Source of the DNA: Acinetobacter sp. ANC 3903
GTDB lineage: Bacteria; Pseudomonadota; Gammaproteobacteria; Pseudomonadales; Moraxellaceae
Reading direction: 5' to 3'
Assembly: GCF_002135315.1 (NCBI RefSeq)
Contig: NZ_NEGA01000003.1
Location: forward strand, 147,607 to 211,606
Length of the DNA: 64,000 nt
Shown: positions 40,207-50,193 of the stretch, piece after piece
Numbering within the stretch: the stretch's first letter is position 1
How the letters are laid out: each line of letters opens with the position of its first letter
Position numbers and translations under genes: made by a program
Notes under the pieces: generated by a model
The model's input: the letters and a program-made list of their open reading frames with translations, nothing else
The model's database searches: none
What the model was told of the DNA's origin: nothing

Positions 40207-43200
40207 TTACTCTTTTTTATCATTCATCCAGCGATAAATGACCGGTAAAATCAGCAAGGTCAGTAATGTGGATGACACAATTCCACCAATTACCACTGTT
40301 GCCAACGGACGCTGAACTTCAGCCCCCGTCCCTGTTGCCAAAGCCATCGGAATAAAACCCAAAGAGGCCACACAAGCCGTCATCAACACCGGTCTTAAAC
40401 GTAGAATGGCTCCCTGCCATGTTGCCTGATAAATATCGAGTTGCTGACGTAATTCCTTAATAAAGGTCAGCATAACCAGACCATTTAAAACCGCCACGCC
40501 AGATAAGGCAATAAAGCCCACACCTGCCGACATTGACAATGGAATACCTCGTAACCACAAGGCAATTAAGCCGCCACACAGGGCAAAAGGTACACCTGTA
40601 AACACCAGCAAACTTTCCTTAAAATTATGAAAGACCGCCATCAGCAAGATAAAAATGGTCATCAGTGCCAAGGGAATCACCAGCTGCATTCGCACTTTGG
40701 CGGAGTTCAGATTTTCAAACTGCCCACCATAATCCAGCCAATAACCTGCAGGCATTTTCTGTTTGGCCAGTGAGGCTTGCAACTCCGTCACAAACGAGCC
40801 TAAATCCCGTCCTTCTACATTGGCAGTCACCACCACACGGCGTTTGCCATCTTCACGGCTCACCTGATTAATCCCGAGGATATTTTCGACTTTAGCGACA
40901 TCCTGAAGCTGAATCAGACCGCCATTGGGTGTCTGTATCGGCAATAGCGCCAAATGTTCAGGTGTGCGTTGTGCATCATCCAGACGGATAACAAAATCGA
41001 AACGACGATCCCCCTGTAAAATCTGACCGACATTCTGTCCACCCACACTGGTTGCCACCAAGTCCTGAATGGCTTTCACAGAAAGTCCATACTGTGCTGC
41101 GGCAGCTTTATTCACGTCCACATTCAACAATGGCAAACCTGAAGTTTGCTCTACATTGACTGCTGTTGCACCTGAAATGGCTTTAATCTGCTGTGCAATA
41201 CGGCTGGCTTGCTGATTCAGGACCTCCATATCATCACCAAAAATTTTCACCCCGACATCACTCCGTACGCCTGAAATCAACTCATTAAAACGCAGTTCAA
41301 TCGGCTGTGAAAATTCACTGTTATTGCCCGGCAAGGTTGAAAGAAAGGCAATCATGCGCTGACGCAATTCATCAATGCTCTGTTGCGGATTTTTCCATTG
41401 CTCACGCGGTTTTAATAACACCGTCCCATCAGAAATATTCGGTGGCATTACATCGGTTGCCACTTCTGCGGTTCCTGTACGGGCAAAGATGGCTTTAATT
41501 TCAGGAAATTCTTTCAGCAACAACTTTTCAGTATTTTCCTGCATACGTAAAGACTGTTCCAGACCGGTACTGGGTGAACGCATTTGCTGAACTGCAAAAT
41601 CCCCTTCACTTAAAGTCGGGGCAAATTCACTACCGATCCGTGTCGCCAAAATAGCTGTTAAAAATAGAATACATAGCGCAAGGGTGACGACAAAAAATTT
41701 AAAGTCATACGCCCTATTTAACAGCTTTTCATATTTCTGTTTCAGCCACAGCATCCAGCGGCTTTCGGTTTCCTTGACTTCACCTGTCACAAATAACGCC
41801 ACCGCCGCAGGAACAAAACTCACCGACAGAATCATTGCGCCGACCAGGGCTAAAACTACGGTCATCGCCATCGGATGGAATAGTTTGGCTTCCACACCGG
41901 ATAAGGCAAAAATCGGCAAATACACCACAAGGATAATCAATTGTCCAAAAATGAGTGGACGTCGTGCCTGTCTGGCGGCAAGAAAGACTTCGTTAAAGCG
42001 CTCGGATCTGGTCAATAGACGCCCTTTGGCATGTTGAGCCTCGGCCAGTCGACGAATACAGTTTTCAACAATCACCACCGCACCATCGACAATGATGCCG
42101 AAATCCAGTGCTCCCAGGCTCATCAGGTTGGCACTGATTTTCTGCTCCGCCATGCCTGCCAAGGTAAACAGCATCGACAATGGAATCACACAGGCAGTGA
42201 TCAATGCAGCGCGAAAATTGCCTAAAAATAAAAACAGAATCACAATGACCAGAATTGCACCTTCGACCAGATTCTTCTGTACCGTAGCAATTGCACGTTC
42301 CACTAGGTTTGTGCGGTCATAGACCGTTTCAATCAGCACCCCTTTGGGTAAAGACTGCTGAATGGTTTTCACTTTGGCATCTACCGCTTTCGCCACAGTT
42401 CGGCTGTTTTCACCCATCATCATCATGGCAATGCCAAGTACCGCTTCCTCACCATTATAGGTGGCAGCCCCGGTGCGCAAATCATGCCCGATAGAAACCA
42501 TTGCGACATCGGCTACCCGAATCGGGAAACCATTTTTGTTGGCAATGCTGACATTCTGAATGTCTTCAATACTGTTCAATGTGCCCGGAACGCGCACCGT
42601 CATTTGCTGACCATTGCTTTCAATAAAGCCGGCACCACGGTTTTCATTATTTTCCGCTAAAGCATTTTGTAAATCGGTCAATGGAATCTGCAATTGTTGC
42701 AGGCGATTCAGATCAGGCGTGGCCACATAGGTTTTGTTATATCCACCAATTGAATTGACCTCTGCCACACCTGCGACACGTTGCAGCTGCGGACGCACAA
42801 TCCAGTCCTGAATTTCACGCAAATCCATAGCGGTATAGGCGCTACCATCCGGATTTTTCGCATTCGGTTCAGCCTTAATCACCCATTGATAAATCTCGCC
42901 CAGACCGGTCGAAACGGGCGACATGGTCGGGGCAATCTCATCTGGCAATTCTGGCTGTGCTTCCTGCAAGCGCTGGTTAATTTGTTGTCTGGCCCAATAA
43001 ATATCGGTGCCATCTTTAAAAATAATGGTCACTTGCGATAGACCATAACGAGAAATGGAACGGGTTTGTTCCAGTTTCGGCAGCCCTGCCATCGCGTTTT
43101 CAATCGGATAAGTAATCCGTTGTTCAACCTCTAGTGCCGTAAAGCCTGTTGCCTGAGTATTAATCTGAACCTGGGTATTGGTAATGTCAGGTACCGCATC

Positions 43201-43386
43201 AATCGGCAATCTCTGATAAGCGTAAATCCCCACCCCGATCCAGGCGACAATAAACAACATCACCCAGATGGCATTTTGGATGGAAAACTGAATCAGCCGG
43301 TCAAACAGCCCTTCCGGCTTGGGCAACTGGTCCGGGTTGGGTTGATGAGGTGCTGATTGGTTTGCAGAGGAATCATTAATGCTCAT
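40207..43386 (-). CDS. czcA: heavy-metal RND efflux pump CzcA
   Basis: CzcA (1059 residues) is the inner-membrane proton antiporter of a heavy-metal-efflux RND pump. It has twelve membrane segments and two large periplasmic loops. The fourth segment carries DFGIIVDGAVVIVEN; the paired Asp and Glu residues mark the CzcA-type (Zn/Co/Cd) branch rather than the CusA branch. The N-terminal loop starts PIDAVPDITNTQVQINT, another family mark. It is last in the czcI-czcC-czcB-czcA run and overlaps czcB by 11 bases. The exact metal cannot be read reliably. Confidence 0.94.
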   Translation of the reverse strand: MSINDSSANQSAPHQPNPDQLPKPEGLFDRLIQFSIQNAIWVMLFIVAWIGVGIYAYQRLPIDAVPDITNTQVQINTQATGFTALEVEQRITYPIENAMAGLPKLEQTRSISRYGLSQVTIIFKDGTDIYWARQQINQRLQEAQPELPDEIAPTMSPVSTGLGEIYQWVIKAEPNAKNPDGSAYTAMDLREIQDWIVRPQLQRVAGVAEVNSIGGYNKTYVATPDLNRLQQLQIPLTDLQNALAENNENRGAGFIESNGQQMTVRVPGTLNSIEDIQNVSIANKNGFPIRVADVAMVSIGHDLRTGAATYNGEEAVLGIAMMMMGENSRTVAKAVDAKVKTIQQSLPKGVLIETVYDRTNLVERAIATVQKNLVEGAILVIVILFLFLGNFRAALITACVIPLSMLFTLAGMAEQKISANLMSLGALDFGIIVDGAVVIVENCIRRLAEAQHAKGRLLTRSERFNEVFLAARQARRPLIFGQLIILVVYLPIFALSGVEAKLFHPMAMTVVLALVGAMILSVSFVPAAVALFVTGEVKETESRWMLWLKQKYEKLLNRAYDFKFFVVTLALCILFLTAILATRIGSEFAPTLSEGDFAVQQMRSPSTGLEQSLRMQENTEKLLLKEFPEIKAIFARTGTAEVATDVMPPNISDGTVLLKPREQWKNPQQSIDELRQRMIAFLSTLPGNNSEFSQPIELRFNELISGVRSDVGVKIFGDDMEVLNQQASRIAQQIKAISGATAVNVEQTSGLPLLNVDVNKAAAAQYGLSVKAIQDLVATSVGGQNVGQILQGDRRFDFVIRLDDAQRTPEHLALLPIQTPNGGLIQLQDVAKVENILGINQVSREDGKRRVVVTANVEGRDLGSFVTELQASLAKQKMPAGYWLDYGGQFENLNSAKVRMQLVIPLALMTIFILLMAVFHNFKESLLVFTGVPFALCGGLIALWLRGIPLSMSAGVGFIALSGVAVLNGLVMLTFIKELRQQLDIYQATWQGAILRLRPVLMTACVASLGFIPMALATGTGAEVQRPLATVVIGGIVSSTLLTLLILPVIYRWMNDKKE

Positions 43387-44635
43387 GGCTGGCTTCCCCT
43401 TTCTCCAGTTCAGATTTCAACAGAAAGCTACCCTGTGCTGCATATTGCTGCCCTTGAGTCAGACCAGACTGCACTTCAACCCACTGATCATCTCCCGAGA
43501 TTTGCCCGAGTAGCACAGGCTGCACGGTAAACTCGATTTTCTGATGGTGTTCCGATGCGACAAAAACCGCATCTTTGCCGTCTATTTTCTGTATGGCACT
43601 TTTCAAAACACGCAGTGCATGGGTCGCTCCTGCTTGTTGAAATTGTACATTGACCATCAAGTTGGGACGCAGTTCTGAAGCTTTGGACAGCACTTTGGCA
43701 CGTACCTGTAAACGGCCTGTAAGTACATCCGCCTCACTGTTCAGACTTAAAATCTGTGCTTTAAAAACATTGCCGGTTTGCAGCGATTTAAATTCAATCT
43801 GCTGATTCGGGGCAATCGCGGCAAATTCAGAGCTTGGGGCAATAAATTCAAGCCATAGCTGATCTAGCTGGTCGATGGTAAACAGTTGATCGGCAAGTTG
43901 AACATTCTCCCCCAACACTAGGTCTTTTTTACTCACCAATCCTGAAATTGGTGCAGTCAGCACGTAGCGACCGTTTGAAGCAGAGGCTGCACCCAAAGCA
44001 GATAACCGCGATTTTGTTGCCTGTAGCTGAATCTGTGCCTGTTTATAGGCATTGTAGGCACGCTGATAATCCTGTTTGGCTGAAATACCCTGTGACCACA
44101 ACTGACGTTCCCGTTCATAGTCCTGACGTGCCAGTTCCAGATTAGTTTGCACAATTTGCAGATTGGCCTGTTGATCGACCAAATCCGGCACCAGTAAAGT
44201 GGCTAAAGCCTGCCCTTTTTTTACCTGCTGCCCCAGTTCCACATGGACTGCTTCTACATGACCACTGAAAGCAGGTGATATATGTACCTGACGATCTGTA
44301 TTCACAATGATTTTTGCCGGATAAGAGCTCGATTTAATTACTGCACCCATCTCTACTTTAGCCAGCTGCACACCCTGTTCGGCCATTTGTTTGGTACTCA
44401 GGCTTAGCGCTTCCGAATGCTCTTCTCCCCCTTCAGCATGACTTTCTTCTGCTTCAGCATGTCCTTCGTCTCCATGTCCTTGTTCTGCATGTCCTTGTTC
44501 TTTTACAGGCTGTTTTTTTGCTGAAATGAACAGTCCCAAGGCAATCAGTGCTGTGAGCATAAGGGCGATCACAATCAACAGGCTTTGGGAAACTTTGCCC
44601 TTTTGAGGCTTTGCATTATTTTTTAAATTCAACAT
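43376..44635 (-). CDS. czcB: heavy-metal efflux membrane-fusion protein CzcB
   Basis: CzcB (419 residues) is the periplasmic adaptor between CzcA and CzcC. A membrane anchor at about residues 17-39 is followed by a His/Glu-rich stretch of some 30 residues (repeats of the type GHAEQGHGDEGHAE), which probably buffers metal. A lipoyl/hairpin region (GHVEAVHVELGQQVKKGQALA and a coiled coil) and beta-barrel domains follow. The ATG at 44635 was chosen for its GGGGGA site; an in-frame GTG five codons upstream is less likely. It starts two bases after czcC ends. Confidence 0.92.
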   Translation of the reverse strand: MLNLKNNAKPQKGKVSQSLLIVIALMLTALIALGLFISAKKQPVKEQGHAEQGHGDEGHAEAEESHAEGGEEHSEALSLSTKQMAEQGVQLAKVEMGAVIKSSSYPAKIIVNTDRQVHISPAFSGHVEAVHVELGQQVKKGQALATLLVPDLVDQQANLQIVQTNLELARQDYERERQLWSQGISAKQDYQRAYNAYKQAQIQLQATKSRLSALGAASASNGRYVLTAPISGLVSKKDLVLGENVQLADQLFTIDQLDQLWLEFIAPSSEFAAIAPNQQIEFKSLQTGNVFKAQILSLNSEADVLTGRLQVRAKVLSKASELRPNLMVNVQFQQAGATHALRVLKSAIQKIDGKDAVFVASEHHQKIEFTVQPVLLGQISGDDQWVEVQSGLTQGQQYAAQGSFLLKSELEKGEASHEH

Positions 44636-44636
44636 G

Positions 44637-46001
44637 TTAATTTCCCCCACCCATCACTGGTAAAGCCTGTGTGTCTTGCCATAAATTTTGATTGATCTGC
44701 GCAATGGCATCCTTTGCCATGACCTGGCCTGGCTCAATACCCAGACTTAAACTTTCTGCCTCTACCGCACGTTGCCACCCCTCTTTCAGCAACTGCACCT
44801 TACGCATGCGCACTTCCTGCAATTGCAAAGTTGCCTGCTGTACATCGGTCACTGCAAATTTCCCGGCACTAAAACCGATTAATGTTTTATGTTGCACCTG
44901 TGTCGCAAGTGGAATCTGAGATTGATCCACCGCCTTAAATTGCACTTCCAGGCCCTGTAATTCAGTCAACAGGCTTCCGATCTGCAAGGCATTTTGTCTT
45001 AAATAGAATTGCTGCTGTTTCGCCAATAAATTCTGCTTGGCCTGGACAATCTGTACCCCATATTGCTGACGGTTAAAAATATTCAAAGGAATGGACACAC
45101 CCACAACCACCGCATTTTCTGTGGATGTTTCAGGAGATTGGGTTCGGTTCATCCCTACATTGACGGTGGGATTGGGCCGAGCGGATGCCTTGAGCTGGTC
45201 AACCGTCGCTTTGGCTTCCAACAGCTGTAACTGGCGGGATTTTTCAAACAGATTTTCAGCCAGATACTGCTGAACTTGCTGATGCGTAGAAGAGGGCCAT
45301 AAGGACTGCGGCGACAAACCGATACGAATGGATTTATCCGCTTCTCCCCAAAGATTCGATAATTGCTGAGTCGCAACCTGTAACTGTAAATCTGACTGTC
45401 GATATAAACGGACATTTTCTGCATGGCTTAGCCGGGCACGGTCTACATCAACCTGTGCCACACTGCCCACCTGATAACGCTTTTGAATGGCATTCAGGTT
45501 CTCGTTACTGACCTGTAGCTGTTCCTGAACCACATTGTGTTCCAGCTCAAAAATAGCCAGTTGCGACCACAGATATTTGACGGCCAGTTCAAGCTGGGCC
45601 TGATAAATTTTCTGTTTTAAATCGGTCTGTGCTTGTGTAATCCGGGCCAATTGCTGATTGGCCTTACGCTGACCAAAAACATCCAGGGGCTGAGAGATGG
45701 CAATGGAAAGTTCTTTTTCCTGATCTGAGGCAAAGCCCTTTTGCGCTACAGACAACGCTGGATTTACCCAGAGTCTGGACTGTTTGATATTTGCTACAGC
45801 AATCTGCTGCCGGGTTTGCCATAGCTCCTGCGACTGCTGATACTGCCGGGTTTGCTGAATTGCTTGCTGCAAAGTCAGCTGAGCCTGCCCTGAAGCCGCA
45901 TAAACAGCAGATGAAAACATCCCCATCAACAGCGTGCCCATAAGCGACAGCCGAAATGCAGAATGTTGCTTTCTTGATGAAAGACTTAAATATTTAGACA
46001 T
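44637..46001 (-). CDS. czcC: heavy-metal efflux outer-membrane protein CzcC
   Basis: CzcC (454 residues) is a TolC-like outer-membrane channel (OEP family). It has a signal peptide (cleavage near VYAAS) and two homologous halves, each of long Gln-rich helices, as in trimeric alpha-barrel channels. The GGGG ribosome site lies 7 bases before the ATG. It is followed immediately by czcB. Confidence 0.91.
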   Translation of the reverse strand: MSKYLSLSSRKQHSAFRLSLMGTLLMGMFSSAVYAASGQAQLTLQQAIQQTRQYQQSQELWQTRQQIAVANIKQSRLWVNPALSVAQKGFASDQEKELSIAISQPLDVFGQRKANQQLARITQAQTDLKQKIYQAQLELAVKYLWSQLAIFELEHNVVQEQLQVSNENLNAIQKRYQVGSVAQVDVDRARLSHAENVRLYRQSDLQLQVATQQLSNLWGEADKSIRIGLSPQSLWPSSTHQQVQQYLAENLFEKSRQLQLLEAKATVDQLKASARPNPTVNVGMNRTQSPETSTENAVVVGVSIPLNIFNRQQYGVQIVQAKQNLLAKQQQFYLRQNALQIGSLLTELQGLEVQFKAVDQSQIPLATQVQHKTLIGFSAGKFAVTDVQQATLQLQEVRMRKVQLLKEGWQRAVEAESLSLGIEPGQVMAKDAIAQINQNLWQDTQALPVMGGGN

Positions 46002-46059
46002 AGTGATGCCCCACTTAATTCAATAATGAGTGGTGGGCCATGTTTTCGGCTACCCCACC

Positions 46060-46485
46060 TTATAGCGGGGTCGGTACGGGCGGTGGATTGAGCAGATATA
46101 AATGCGGTGACTGATACCAGTTGTTCCAGTCGGTATATTGAGTCGCAGAATAAACGGTAAATGGCGGTAACTGCGTATCCAGAGGAACATCTACAACCAT
46201 AAACTGGGCAAATGATGGCAAATGATCACTGTGATCATCCTGAATATTATTCAGAAAATCCGAAGAGAAAAAGCGATCAGAATGCGATGCAGTCTTTGAA
46301 TGAATAGCCTGATTTTCAGCATGTGATGCAAGATGATGACCAAAATGGGGCTGAATATTTTGAATGTCGCTCCTGTTCAGCTTTTCATGCACACAAAATG
46401 CCGCCGCCACGTTCCATAAACTCTGGAACATGAACAAACTGAGCAAGACAGTAATGAAAACACCTGAACGCTTCAAAGCAGACAT
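46060..46485 (-). CDS. czcI: CzcI-like periplasmic metal-resistance protein
   Basis: The 141-residue protein has a hydrophobic signal (about residues 8-28, ending AAAFC), then FCVHE, HFGHH and further His/Asp-rich segments, and a Pro-rich end. This resembles the small CzcI-type proteins that begin czcICBA operons and are thought to bind metal or tune expression. The identity rests on position (first gene, 58 bases before czcC) and composition more than on strong motifs. A 17-base palindrome sits just upstream of the start, and no clear ribosome site is visible. Confidence 0.65.
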   Translation of the reverse strand: MSALKRSGVFITVLLSLFMFQSLWNVAAAFCVHEKLNRSDIQNIQPHFGHHLASHAENQAIHSKTASHSDRFFSSDFLNNIQDDHSDHLPSFAQFMVVDVPLDTQLPPFTVYSATQYTDWNNWYQSPHLYLLNPPPVPTPL

Positions 46486-46489
46486 ACAT

Positions 46490-46506
46490 CATTTAAAATT
46501 TAAATG
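46490..46506. promoter_or_regulatory. 17-base palindrome before czcI
   Basis: CATTTAAA-A-TTTAAATG has perfect 8-base arms and ends five bases before the czcI ATG. It could be an operator, or a chance product of AT richness. Confidence 0.35.
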
Positions 46507-46576
46507 GACTATAGCAATCTATCCAGAGGTAATAAAATTACATCGCATCATTCAGCATGATATTTTTTGTAATGCA

Positions 46577-46606
46577 TAAAAAACCAGCCCGAAGGCTGGT
46601 TTTTTG
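46577..46606 (-). terminator. terminator after ettA
   Basis: CCAGCC/GGCTGG stem with TTTTTT on the minus strand, 19 bases past the ettA stop; A/T-runs on both sides make it possibly bidirectional. Confidence 0.88.
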
Positions 46607-46624
46607 AATACATCAAATCAGAGA

Positions 46625-48286
46625 TTAACCACCGATTTTTTTGTATTTAGTACGTTTTTGTACAGCAGCATCACCTAAACGTGACTGGCGATATGCTTCA
46701 TATTCCGCATAGTTACCTTCATAGAATTCAGGCTGTTCATTTTCAAATGACAAGATGTGCGTTGCAATACGGTCCAGGAACCAACGGTCATGCGACACCA
46801 CCATCACAGTACCCGGGAATACAAGAATTGCATCCTCAAGCGCACGTAAGGTTTCGATATCCAAGTCGTTCGATGGCTCATCCAGCAAGATTACGTTTGC
46901 ACCCATTTGCAGGATTTTCGCAAGTTGTAAACGGTTACGCTCACCACCTGACAATTCGCCGACACGTTTTTGCTGATCTTGACCTTTAAAGTTAAAGCGA
47001 CCGATATAGGCACGAGATGCAATTTCGTAATCACCGATTTTTAAGATATCTAAACCGCCAGAAACTTCTTCCCAAACGGTTTTGTTGTTATCTAAGGTGT
47101 CACGAATCTGCCCTACGTAAGCCACTTTAACTGACTCACCTAAGGTTACTGTACCGGTATCTGGCTGCTGTTCGCCAGTCATCATACGGAACAATGTGGT
47201 TTTACCCGCACCGTTAGGACCGACAATACCGACAATCGCTGTTGGAGGTACCGTGAAGGTTAAGTCTTTATACAGCAGACGACCATCAAATGATTTGCTG
47301 ATCCCTTCAACTTCAACCACCTTGTTGCCCAGACGTGGACCAGGTGGAATGTAGATTTCAGAGGTTTCATTACGCTGCTGGAATTCGCGTGAGTTAAGTT
47401 CTTCAAAACGCTCCATACGCGCTTTGTTTTTCTTTTGCTGACCTTTTGCATTTGAACGAACCCATTCAAGTTCTTTTTTCAATGCCTTGGCAAAAGATTC
47501 TTCTTGCTTGTTCTCTTGCTCTAAACGGGCATTTTTCTGCTCAAGCCAAGAAGAATAGTTACCCTGGTAAGGAATACCCATACCGCGGTCAAGCTCTAGA
47601 ATCCATTCTGCAACGTTATCCAGGAAATAACGGTCATGCGTAATCGCAACAATGGTACCGGCAAAGTCTTTCAAGAAACGTTCCAACCAAGATACAGATT
47701 CTGCATCCAAATGGTTGGTCGGTTCATCAAGAAGCAACATGTCCGGTTTAGACAATAGCAAACGGCAAAGTGCGACACGACGGCGTTCACCACCTGAAAG
47801 CAAGCTTACGTCCGCATCCCAAGCTGGTAAGTTTAACGCAGCAGCAGCTTGATCCATCTGGTTGCTGAGGTTATGCGCATCCCAAGAATGGATAATTGCT
47901 TCCAGCTTTTCCTGCTCTTTTGCAAGGGCATCAAAGTCTGCATCTTCAGCTGCATATTCAGCAAAAACTTCATCCAAACGTGCCAAGGCATCTAGTGGTT
48001 CACGTAAACCATCTTCAATGTTGCCACGGACGTCTTTATCTGGATCAAGTGGTGGTTCTTGCTCAAGATAGCCGATTTTAATACCCGGTTGAGCACGTGC
48101 TTCACCTGAGAAATCTTTATCTACGCCAGCCATAATACGAAGCAAGGTAGATTTACCTGCACCGTTTAAACCAAGCACACCAATTTTTGCGCCTGGAAAG
48201 AATGATAAAGAGATGTCTTTTAAGATTTCGCGCTTAGGCGGAACCATCTTCGACACACGGTTCATCGTGTAAATATATTGGGCCAC
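46625..48286 (-). CDS. ettA: energy-dependent translational throttle protein EttA
   Basis: EttA (553 residues) is an ABC-F ATPase that binds the ribosomal E site and gates the first elongation steps according to ATP level. It has two ATP-binding domains: GLNGAGKSTLLRIMAG with LSGGERRRVALC, and GPNGAGKTTLFRMMTG with LSGGERNRLQLA. The basic arm/linker lies between them (KGQQKKNKARMERFEEL). There are no membrane segments. It is a single-gene unit with its own terminator. Confidence 0.95.
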   Translation of the reverse strand: MAQYIYTMNRVSKMVPPKREILKDISLSFFPGAKIGVLGLNGAGKSTLLRIMAGVDKDFSGEARAQPGIKIGYLEQEPPLDPDKDVRGNIEDGLREPLDALARLDEVFAEYAAEDADFDALAKEQEKLEAIIHSWDAHNLSNQMDQAAAALNLPAWDADVSLLSGGERRRVALCRLLLSKPDMLLLDEPTNHLDAESVSWLERFLKDFAGTIVAITHDRYFLDNVAEWILELDRGMGIPYQGNYSSWLEQKNARLEQENKQEESFAKALKKELEWVRSNAKGQQKKNKARMERFEELNSREFQQRNETSEIYIPPGPRLGNKVVEVEGISKSFDGRLLYKDLTFTVPPTAIVGIVGPNGAGKTTLFRMMTGEQQPDTGTVTLGESVKVAYVGQIRDTLDNNKTVWEEVSGGLDILKIGDYEIASRAYIGRFNFKGQDQQKRVGELSGGERNRLQLAKILQMGANVILLDEPSNDLDIETLRALEDAILVFPGTVMVVSHDRWFLDRIATHILSFENEQPEFYEGNYAEYEAYRQSRLGDAAVQKRTKYKKIGG

Positions 48287-48608
48287 GTAGGACTCCTCTA
48301 TAGAAAAAGCAACATTCGCACTCTAGCCAAAGCAGAATACGAACAAATATTTGGCCGGCATTATACGATGAATGTACAAAAAAAATAAGGCATAGCATGC
48401 ATCTTCAATAGAATGTTACAACTAATGGCGTGTTGGTTTTTTAAACATAATCATAGACACTAGGTTGTATTCAAATCTGACTGAATAAAATCCGTATATA
48501 AGAAAATTAGATATTCTTTTCTACAATATGCACTTTTATTCATATTCACAGATGATAGACTAATTAAATAACCAACCGAAACAATTAACTCACAAAGATG
48601 ACGTAAAC
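48287..48608. other. divergent spacer between ettA and metY
   Basis: 322 bases, AT-rich. I see no ORF and no riboswitch-like conserved core (no SAM or cobalamin element recognisable) before metY. It must hold two promoters. Confidence 0.5.
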
Positions 48609-49886
48609 ATGACTTATAAAGACGAAACACTTGCCATTCATGCCGGATATAGCCCGGAACCGACAACAAAAGCTGTAGCTGTACCCATTTATCAAACGAC
48701 TTCTTATGCTTTTGACAATACCCAACATGGGGCAGATTTATTCGATTTAAAGGTTCAGGGCAATATATATACCCGGATTATGAATCCCACCACCGCTGTT
48801 TTAGAACAACGTCTGGCTGCACTGGAAGGCGGGATTGGCGCCCTAGCCCTAGCCTCCGGCATGTCTGCGATTACCTATTCCATCCAGACCATTGCTGAAG
48901 CAGGTGACAATATTGCCTCGGTTTCAACGCTCTATGGCGGTACATACAACCTGTTCGCCCATACCTTACCGAAGCAGGGCATTGAAGTTCGTTTCTTTGA
49001 TTATCAAAAACCTGAAAGCTTACGCGACTTGATTGATGATAAAACCAAGCTGGTGTTTGTCGAATCGATTGGCAATCCACTGGGCAATATCATCGACCTG
49101 GAAGCCATTGCAAACATTGCTCATGAATACGGCGTACCGGTGATTGTCGACAATACCGTGGCCACTCCTGCTCTGCTTAAGCCTTTCGAATATGGCGCCG
49201 ACATTGTGGTGCATTCACTGACAAAATATATCGGCGGACATGGCAATTCCATTGGCGGTGCCATTGTCGATAGCGGTAAATTCCCTTGGGGCAAATATCC
49301 TGAACGCTTCAAGGTATTGAACACGCCTGATCCAAGTTATCATGGGGTTAATTATGTCGAAGCTTTGGGTGAAGCGGCATATATCGCCCGCGCACGTGTG
49401 GTGCCATTACGCAACACCGGTGCTGCCATTAGCCCGCTCAGTGTATTCCTGATTTTGCAAGGTCTGGAAACGCTTAACCTCCGCATGGAGCGTCATACTG
49501 AAAATGCGCAAAAAGTTGCTGAATATTTACAGCAACATGCCAAAGTAAATTGGGTGAACTATGCAGGTTTAAAAGACCATCCTCAACATGGCTTGGCACA
49601 AAAATATGTGAAAGGTAAACCATCTGCAATCCTGTCTTTTGGGGTGCAAGATGGTCTTGATGGCGGCACCCGCTTTATTGATGCACTGCAACTCTTTACC
49701 CGCTTGGTCAATATTGGCGATGCCAAAAGCCTGGCCTGCCATCCTGCCACCACCACTCACCGCCAGCTCAATGAAGAAGAATTGAAATCGGCCGGGGTCA
49801 GTATTGATATGGTACGTTTATCTGTCGGTATTGAGCATATTGATGATTTAATTGCCGATTTGGAACAGGCACTGGCTCAAGTTTAA
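48609..49886 (+). CDS. metY: O-acetylhomoserine sulfhydrylase
   Basis: This 425-residue PLP enzyme of the Cys/Met metabolism family makes homocysteine from O-acetylhomoserine and sulfide. It starts ETLAIHAGY and has YTRIMNPT, SGMSA, VDNTVATP, and the PLP lysine in SLTKYIGGHG (Lys206). Length and these signatures fit O-acetylhomoserine aminocarboxypropyltransferase better than cystathionine gamma-synthase, which is shorter. It is monocistronic with a terminator after it. Confidence 0.93.
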   Translation: MTYKDETLAIHAGYSPEPTTKAVAVPIYQTTSYAFDNTQHGADLFDLKVQGNIYTRIMNPTTAVLEQRLAALEGGIGALALASGMSAITYSIQTIAEAGDNIASVSTLYGGTYNLFAHTLPKQGIEVRFFDYQKPESLRDLIDDKTKLVFVESIGNPLGNIIDLEAIANIAHEYGVPVIVDNTVATPALLKPFEYGADIVVHSLTKYIGGHGNSIGGAIVDSGKFPWGKYPERFKVLNTPDPSYHGVNYVEALGEAAYIARARVVPLRNTGAAISPLSVFLILQGLETLNLRMERHTENAQKVAEYLQQHAKVNWVNYAGLKDHPQHGLAQKYVKGKPSAILSFGVQDGLDGGTRFIDALQLFTRLVNIGDAKSLACHPATTTHRQLNEEELKSAGVSIDMVRLSVGIEHIDDLIADLEQALAQV

Positions 49887-50193
49887 AGCCTTTGATTTCA
49901 AGACAATGTGGCCTTCTTTCTGAACGGAGGAAGGCTTTTTATTTACTTGTAATTTTTTGGTTATTTCTCTTTGCTTTGCTTTAAATTCATGGTAAAAATT
50001 AAATTAATATTAGAACAATAATAGAGCAATTGCTCTAATTATATTTGTAAATTCAATAACTTATTTCTAGATTTTTTTTTTACATTCGTTATTATAGTCG
50101 ACTCGAGAATAGCTCAACTTCCCCAAATTTTGAGCGCTAGAATCAACTAAAAAAATAATCCAAATTTTATTCTATTGAAACCAGGAAAATATT
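49887..50193. other. spacer upstream of acr1
   Basis: 307 bases holding the metY terminator (49910-49945) and an AT-rich stretch before acr1. No other feature is clear. Confidence 0.5.
49910..49945 (+). terminator. terminator of metY
   Basis: GCCTTC/GAAGGC stem with a 13-base loop, then TTTTTATTT. Confidence 0.7.

Noticed and set aside
48287..48608. Riboswitch upstream of metY
   Set aside because: I looked for a SAM- or cobalamin-type core and found none recognisable.
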